Positions 7,470 through 12,500 of a stretch of DNA of 12,500 nucleotides are shown here, piece by piece. The stretch spans positions 47,501 to 60,000 of the forward strand of contig JAWQFJ010016279.1 in the NCBI GenBank assembly GCA_034096865.1, read 5' to 3'. The DNA comes from Theodoxus fluviatilis. Lineage: Eukaryota; Mollusca; Gastropoda; Cycloneritida; Neritidae. Numbering within the stretch: position 1 is the first letter of the stretch; every line of letters begins with the position of its first letter. Both the position numbers and the translations under genes were made by a program. The notes beneath the pieces are model-generated. The model was not told the DNA's origin. It ran no database searches and was given only the letters and a program-made list of their open reading frames with translations.

Positions 7470-8815
7470 GTCTAGTAGCAGTGGTAGAGGTGGTAGCTTT
7501 AGTAGCAGTAGTAGAGGTGGTAGCTTTAGTAGCAGCAGTAGAGGTGGTAGCTTTAGTAGCAGCAGTAGAGGTGGTAGCTTTAGTAGCAGCAGTAGAGGTG
7601 GTAGCTTTAGTAGCAGCAGTAGAGGTGGTAGCTTTAGTAGCAGTAGTAGAGGTGGTAGCTTTAGTAGCAGTAGTAAAGGTGGTACCTTTAGTAGCGGCAG
7701 TAGAGATGGTAGCTTTAGTAGTAGTAGTAGAGATGGTAGCTTTAGTAGCAGCAGTAGAGGTTGTAGCTTTAGTAGCAGCAGTAGAGGTGGTAGCTTTAGT
7801 AGCAGCAGTAGAGGTGGTAGCTTTAGTAGCAGCAGTAGAGGTGGTAGCTTTAGTAGCAGCAGTAGAGGTGGTAGCTTTAGTAGCAGTAGTAGAGGTGGTA
7901 GCTTTAGTAGCAGTAGTAGAGGTGGTACCTTTAGTAGCGGCAGTAGAGATGGTAGCTTTAGTAGTAGTAGTAGAGATGGTAGCTTTAGTAGCAGCAGTAG
8001 AGGTGGTAGCTTTAGTAGCAGCAGTAGAGGTGGTAGCTTTAGTAGCAGCAGTAGTGGTGGTAGCTTTAGTAGCAGCAGTAGAGGTGGTAGCTTTAGTAGC
8101 AGCAGTAGAGGTGGTAGCTTTAGTAGCAGCAGTAGAGGTGGTAGCTTTAGTAGCAGCAGTAGAGGTGGTAGCTTTAGTAGCAGTAGTAGAGGTGGTAGCT
8201 TTAGTAGCAGTAGTAGAGGTGGTACCTTTAGTAGTGGCAGTAGAGGTGGTAGCTTTAGTAGTAGTAGTAGAGATGGTAGCTTTAGTAGCAGCAGTAGAGG
8301 TGGTAGCTTTAGTAGCAGCAGTAGAGGTGGTAGCTTTAGTAGCAGTAGTAGAGGTGGTAGCTTTAGTAGCAGCAGTAGATGTGGTAGCATTAGTAGCAGC
8401 AGTAGAGGTGGTAGCTTTAGTAGCAGCAGTAGAGGTGGTAGCTTTAGTAGCAGTAGTAGAGGTGGTAGCTTTAGTAGCAGCAGTAGAGGTGGTAGCTTTA
8501 GTAGCAGCAATAGAGGTGGTAGCTTTAGTAGCAGCAGTAGAGCTGGTAGCTTTAGTAGCAGCAGTAGAGATGGTAGCTTTAGTAGCAGCAGTAGAGGTGG
8601 TAGCTTTAGTAGCAGTAGTAGAGGTGGTAGCTTTAGTAGCAGCAGTAGAGGTGGTAGCTTTGGTAGCAGCTGTAGAGGTGGTAGATTTAGTAGCAGCAGT
8701 AGAGGTGGTAGCTTTTGTAGCAGCAGTAGAGGTGGTATCTTTAGTAGCAGTAGTAGAGGTGGTAGCTTTAGTAGCAGTGGTAGAGTGGAGGTGGTAGCTT
8801 TAGTAGCAGCAGTAG
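7470..8815. repeat. 27-bp minisatellite (about 50 copies) with higher-order blocks
   Basis: The array is built of a 27-bp unit whose nine triplets read VALVAAVEV on the + strand; the core is GGTAGCTTTAGTAGCAGC followed by AGTAGAGGT. Unit length is kept almost everywhere; the only clear length change is near the 3' end, around 8775-8795. A variant unit with GGTACC in place of GGTAGC occurs at 7681, 7924 and 8221, spaced exactly 9 and 11 units apart and flanked by the same neighbouring variants, so blocks of units were duplicated. The constant triplet-multiple length leaves a 438-codon + frame and a 347-codon minus frame (LLLLKLPPL). Neither has non-repeat protein sequence attached, so no gene is called. 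Confidence 0.93.
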
Positions 8816-10859
8816 TTGTAGAAACTGGGCAGTGTACTTGACATTCCCAAAGCTCTCTGTTTAGGAGAGAAGCTCACTGATTGCTCACAAGATGTCACTC
8901 TCATGAACAGGTAATAAGTCCACTTAATGTGGGAGGAGTAGACTAAACATTTATTTGGAGTTTTTCTCAATTTTTTCCTCACAGAACTTTATCATTCTTA
9001 TCAAGGTTTGTTGTTGTTTCATCAATGTGCTGACTGTTTTTACATTGGTGGACAAAATAAGTATTTTGACAGAGTGTAAATCCATCACCTTGTTGAAAGT
9101 GTTATGTTTCCAGGATAATCATAATGTGTACATATCATTGTGCCATTCTTAAATTTTCTTTTTCCATTCTTTCAATGACGCCAGGAAGATTTTGTTGTTG
9201 TTGTAAGTGTTTGGAGACAGTTGTAAAAAACTTATTAGTTTTGTGTAAAAGGGAGATGACTCCAGCTACGCGGATTGTAGCTTGGGGAAAAATAAAAAAG
9301 ATGAATTCCCTTGATTTGTCAACAGCAAGCTTAAGGTAACCCGGTGTTAACAGTATGACAGAATTCTTCTTGTGCAGTGACAATTTGGGCTGATTATTCC
9401 TATTCATTGTACATTTATACTACTCTAAAGCTCACCCATGTCTTCAAATAAACTTGTTGGTGCTAGAATATCACCTATTTCTGCTTGAAAGTTTTTGTAT
9501 CATATCCATTCTGAGGCTGACTTATCTTTTTCATTTATGCCCAAGTTGATTCAATAAGAAAATGTTTTCATATATTTTTATCTACATGTACATAATGAGA
9601 CATAGCTGTGATGCTGACAAATTGTGTGGAGAGTTTTCTGTAGAATCACCAGGCTGCCTGTGGACATAGCTGCTGGTGATACACTGGGACAATCTACATG
9701 TATGATGACACCTCCCCTGGTGTCAGGCGGCAGTGTTAATGGCAGTGCAGTGTAGGAATACACTGAGGTAGTTGTGCTGCAAGCTTTTCTATAGGATTGT
9801 TATTGATCAAGTGCTTTTTTGTATGAAAAAAATGTGTGTGTGTGTGGAATGGTCAAACTTGACTAGAATGCTTCAGTATCCATATGGAATGATGTTTTCT
9901 TGATTCCCACACACTGAGTTGCTGGGGTAAAGTTTATACCTGACCCATGCAGTCTGTCACACAACTCATTTCATAGAGGGCTGTGGGACCCCCTGCAGTG
10001 AAATACAAAGGACAGCCACAGGTCTTCAAAGGGTCAAGATCCATAAATCTTGGTGTAAGACTGACATTCTGGCATCAAGTTGGAGAAATGTAGTGCATAT
10101 GAGGGAGCAGGGTAGTAATTTTCCAGGTCATGGAGTCAGGGACTCCCATCTGTGTGTGATGTGAAACACTGCCTGTGGATTGCAAGATGTAGAACATGCA
10201 CATCAATAAACCCGTCACACCACAGCAGATGGGACTTGTCTTTCATTGGTGAGAGAAGTTGGTGGCGCAGATGAAAGTAGGAGTTAAGGGGAAGAAGAAA
10301 CATGACTCTGTGAAATGCATTTGAGTACAAGTAGTATAAAAATGAACACAATAATCACCAGACGTCATACAAAAACTGAATAATTTGCTGTCGAAACTCC
10401 TCTTGTTTATCACAGTTGTTTTTGGTGGGTTTTTTAAGTTGGTTTGAACTTGACATTTTCAAGAGAAAGAGTAGTTTGACTTCATCATCTTTCCTCAGCT
10501 TGATTCTGGAGTCTTGAGGGCATGCTGTAGAGTTAGGAATGATTTATGCCCATGTGACCGGGTGAGAGAAAGTTGCATGCAGATTGAGGGGAGGAGCATC
10601 CCCAACTTGCACATTTGTGGGTAGGATGCAACAGTCTTCCTGAAATTGTTTCAGATTCCATGGCTGTGATACACTTTTTGAAAGATTCTCATTGTTATTT
10701 TTGTCTTTGAGTTTTCTATGTCTTCATTATTTTTTTTTTATATTTCTCTCTTTACCTCTTTTGAGGTCATCTTCTGAGAAAAATTTATATCTAGTAGAAT
10801 TACATATATTTATTAACATTGTGGCCATATGTAGTGTATTCAGCTGAAATGCCCGGAAA
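8816..10859. other. Non-coding stretch, no gene supported
   Basis: About 2 kb of AT-leaning unique sequence. The open frames are short (under 95 codons), without recognisable domains and without convincing splice signals. Candidate poly(A) signals AATAAA on the + strand are at 9291-9296, 9447-9452 and 10205-10210; any could end a long 3' UTR of the upstream B30.2/SPRY gene. Small inverted repeats are present (ATCACCAG/CTGGTGAT at 9645-9680 and GACACC/GGTGTC at 9707-9724), as is a short TG tract near 9832-9846. None of these is enough to call an RNA gene or an element. Confidence 0.5.
9447..9452 (+). promoter_or_regulatory. Candidate polyadenylation signal AATAAA
   Basis: A canonical AATAAA is followed within 30 bases by GT-rich sequence (CTTGTTGGTG), the usual downstream element. 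It could end the 3' UTR of the B30.2/SPRY gene, which would then be about 2.6 kb long and include the 27-bp minisatellite. This is one of three candidates in the stretch. Confidence 0.3.
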
Positions 10860-10861
10860 CT

Positions 10862-10924
10862 ATATCCACCCACCCGTCCGTCCGTCCGTACATCCATCCA
10901 TCCATCCATTCATCCATCCATCTG
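10862..10924. repeat. Short CCAC/CCGT/CATC tetranucleotide patch
   Basis: A 60-bp run of tetranucleotides goes from CCAC through CCGT to CATC with one CATT variant. It is the same CATC motif as the 2.2-kb intronic array but much shorter. It lies a few hundred bases from the end of the recognisable gypsy-type remnant. Confidence 0.8.
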
Positions 10925-11224
10925 TGCCGGAAAGGAAATGGCATCCATGGAGTAACACAGTAAACGCACAGAGAAGATGTTAAAACCCTACAAGAAGGCA
11001 TCAAAACCCTCCCATTTGAGTCTCACAACAAGTGCCTATTCAACCAGTATAATGTAACCAATCTTAAACGTGATACCAAACACCCGAGGACTACCTTAAT
11101 GCAGAACCTTGTGCAGCAGCATGAAAGATGGGACTGATGGCACCAGTGCTGCTGTGGGTCGCACAGGAGTAGATGGTCGTGCAGGTGATGGTGGCTGTTG
11201 CTCTAGTGACACATCTGACACTGT
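10925..11224. other. Unassigned sequence beyond the retrotransposon remnant
   Basis: No recognisable reverse transcriptase, RNase H or integrase sequence continues here on the minus strand. No LTR-like direct repeat is seen. It may be host flanking DNA or a different, unrecognisable part of the same decayed element. Confidence 0.4.
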
Positions 11225-11646
11225 TGATGTTCTTGCTGGCCTGCTAGCTGCTGCTGGAGGATTTGAGACACGGTTCCCCTGGAGATTTCAGGTGCGGAAC
11301 TGATATCAAAGGGAAGACTTTTGAAACAGAAGCGCCTAAAGGGGGTGCTGAAGGTGGTGAGGAGACGAGATTCTGGACAGAGGAGTATCTGCCAAAAACC
11401 ACTCTGGGCATCCAGCTTGGTGAATACTTTGCCCTTGGCGAGTTTTTGCTAAGCTTTCATCCACTGACAACAGCGGGTGGATTTGTCTCTGCACCGCCTT
11501 GTTGAGCTGTGTGAGGTCTGCACAGATGCGCGCACTTCCATTGGATGTGGGCACCACTACCATTCCTGAGCTCTAATTGGTTGGCTCGCTGACAGGTGAG
11601 ATAACACCTTGGCATATCGTGTTGTCGAGTTCTGCCTCCACCTTGC
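11225..11646 (-). pseudogene. Ty3/gypsy reverse transcriptase N-terminal fragment, frameshifted
   Basis: Two minus-strand frames together cover the first reverse transcriptase motifs. In one (down to about 11440) there is GVISPVSEPTN, an in-frame TAG at about 11575, then ARICADLTQLNKAV, matching the RICVDLxxLNxAV motif. After a second frameshift at about 11430-11440, another frame reads FTKLDAQSGFWQ, TTFSTPF and SLPFDISSAPE, matching the FxxLDxxxGFxQ and LPFGxxxAP motifs. The YxDD catalytic box that should follow is not found. The fragment is therefore non-functional and ends before the catalytic centre. Confidence 0.78.
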
Positions 11647-12374
11647 AGGGGAATCGGGGCATGAGGGACCCTTCTTGGAGCATACATACAGACAGGTTGA
11701 GCTCTGTCCTGAAGTTTCATCTCGTGCATTGTGTTGAATTGTCCAAGGCCAGAAAGGAGAGCAGGACATTCTTTCTGCAAGGTGGGCCGTGACGAGGGAG
11801 CTGCCTTGACGCTTGACTGCCTGGAAGGAGTTTGATCTTGGATAGCGTCGATTCGCTGGACGACACCAAGTGTAACACAGTCCCATCTGCTGAGGAGTGA
11901 GTAGGGCTGCCCGCGGAGGAGGTAGCCTTTTTCCTGCATCGCTCTGCCATGGCAGCACAGAGTAGCCTGCAAGGATCCCAGTGGGGAGAATGTTGCTCCT
12001 CCTGGCCCACGTGGGATCGTGTCTGGAGGTTGCAGCTGCTTCTCTTGCAGCCAAGGCTCTTCACTGCTTACAACAGTGACAGAGGCAGCCGTGTCCAGCT
12101 TGAAGCTCGTTGACTGTCCATGGACGTCCACTGTGGCGCTCCACACGTCATCAGAGTTGTTGTGGATGGCTCCCAGGAAGTGGGTGCTACCACTCTCGTC
12201 GTCTTCACGCACGTGGAAGTCCGCAACATCTTCTGTCAGTTCACGGACGTTTCTCCTGCGACTTCGACAGACAGTCTTATACTGGCCTCTTTTCCTGCAG
12301 TTGTTGCACGTAGCGTTTCTGGCTGGACATCTTTCTCTGGGATGTGATTCCCACCCCACCCACCTCCCCCCCAC
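11570..12374 (-). pseudogene. Ty3/gypsy gag zinc knuckle - protease region, degenerate
   Basis: The longest frame starts at ATG 12374 and runs to 11457, but it follows the ancestral frame only down to about 11646. Near residues 11-36 there is a zinc-knuckle region: the remnant H11-x4-C16 of a first knuckle, then C23-x2-C26-x4-Q31-x4-C36, where glutamine replaces the usual histidine. The protease motif is FKLDTAASVTVV with D94; the canonical D-T-G is D-T-A here. It is followed by a conserved-looking linker (GQPYSLLSR, then GLGQF) and RRVP, which introduces the reverse transcriptase. A frameshift at about 11646, in a G/C run, takes the following reverse transcriptase sequence into another frame. 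The true gag start lies upstream, beyond a G-rich stretch at 12352-12384 that has replaced the first half of the first knuckle. Confidence 0.78.
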
Positions 12375-12384
12375 CCCCCACCTA
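12352..12384. repeat. C-rich (CCCAC)n-like low-complexity tract
   Basis: A run of CCCAC/CCCCC units on the + strand (G-rich on the minus strand) interrupts the gag frame of the gypsy-type remnant just before the intact-looking zinc knuckle. It seems to have expanded after insertion and to have displaced the first knuckle's CxxC half. Confidence 0.7.
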
Positions 12385-12500
12385 TCCCACGGTGTCCACT
12401 CTGTCCAGGCGATTGGGAGGGAGGTTGAGAGCTGCAGCTCCGAGAGGACTGGTCAGCTTGAGGCTTGCCTGAGCTAGGGGGATGTCGAGTCTTGCGTTTC

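Larger units (their letters stand above)
11225..12500 (-). mobile_element. Decayed Ty3/gypsy LTR retrotransposon, internal fragment
   Basis: Read on the minus strand from the window edge, the order is gag zinc knuckle, aspartic protease, then the start of reverse transcriptase, which is the Ty3/gypsy gag-pol order. Recognition stops at about 11225, just after the reverse transcriptase region equivalent to LPFGISSAPE. RNase H, integrase and both LTRs are absent from the window on this side, so the copy is truncated or internally deleted. Two frameshifts, an in-frame stop and several altered key residues show it is inactive. Confidence 0.8.

Noticed and set aside
7467..8797. Leucine-rich (minus) and valine-rich (plus) open frames over the 27-bp array
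   Set aside because: Both follow from a 27-bp unit without stops; neither has unique protein sequence at either end.
8962..9011. Acceptor-like TTTTTTCCTCACAG followed by a 21-bp segment and a GTTTG donor-like site near 8983-9005
   Set aside because: A 21-bp exon with a poor donor, no neighbouring exons and no domain is not supportable; it is more likely AT-rich non-coding sequence.
9645..9724. Two small inverted repeats that might form RNA hairpins
   Set aside because: Stems of only 6-8 bp are expected by chance in a window of this size, with no sign of an RNA gene around them.
11109..11505. Plus-strand open frames of 64 and 80 codons
   Set aside because: Partly antisense to the gypsy-type reverse transcriptase fragment and without own features.
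12019..12477. Plus-strand 152-codon open frame
   Set aside because: It is the antisense of the gag-protease region, whose minus-strand reading has recognisable motifs.

Overview
The window looks like repeat-rich genomic DNA from an invertebrate animal, most likely a mollusc. It shows spliced exons rather than compact operons, a L1/Tx1-type LINE 3' end, a decayed Ty3/gypsy retrotransposon, and several kilobases of tandem and simple repeats. The mollusc assignment is an inference from the style of the mobile elements and of the B30.2-like domain; no sequence comparison could be run.

Layout. 1-940 is the 3' end of a LINE on the + strand: the end of ORF2 with a C-x2-C-x8-H-x4-C knuckle, a low-complexity 3' UTR and an A-rich tail. 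941-1721 is non-repetitive sequence with a long open frame (1152-1721) that may be an exon or may be spurious. 1722-1950 ends in what looks like a retroelement tail (AATAAA followed by TTCG repeats) and then a TC microsatellite. 2056-3249 is a CAC/ATC-type minisatellite with 27-bp and then 21-bp units. 3286-3444 and 6306-6808 are two phase-matched + strand exons that together encode a B30.2/SPRY-like domain and the C-terminus of a host protein. The 2.86-kb intron between them contains a 2.2-kb (CATC)n-derived array. Beyond the stop codon come decayed pentamer repeats, an 18-G run and a second 27-bp minisatellite (about 7470-8815). 8816-10860 holds no gene that I can support. 10926-12500 carries the minus-strand remnant of a Ty3/gypsy element (zinc knuckle, protease, start of reverse transcriptase) with two frameshifts and a stop.

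How it fits together. The one credible host gene is the + strand B30.2/SPRY gene, probably TRIM-like; its N-terminal part would lie upstream. Its exons are small islands in repeats. Two of the three large arrays end only 36 and 42 bp upstream of its 3' splice sites, and the third lies downstream of its stop codon, possibly in the 3' UTR. The long open frames crossing the repeat arrays on both strands are best explained by repeat periods whose units contain no stop codon, not by genes. No prokaryotic system, CRISPR array or convincing new defence or mobile system was seen. The most noteworthy points are the gene architecture and the ordered higher-order structure of the arrays.
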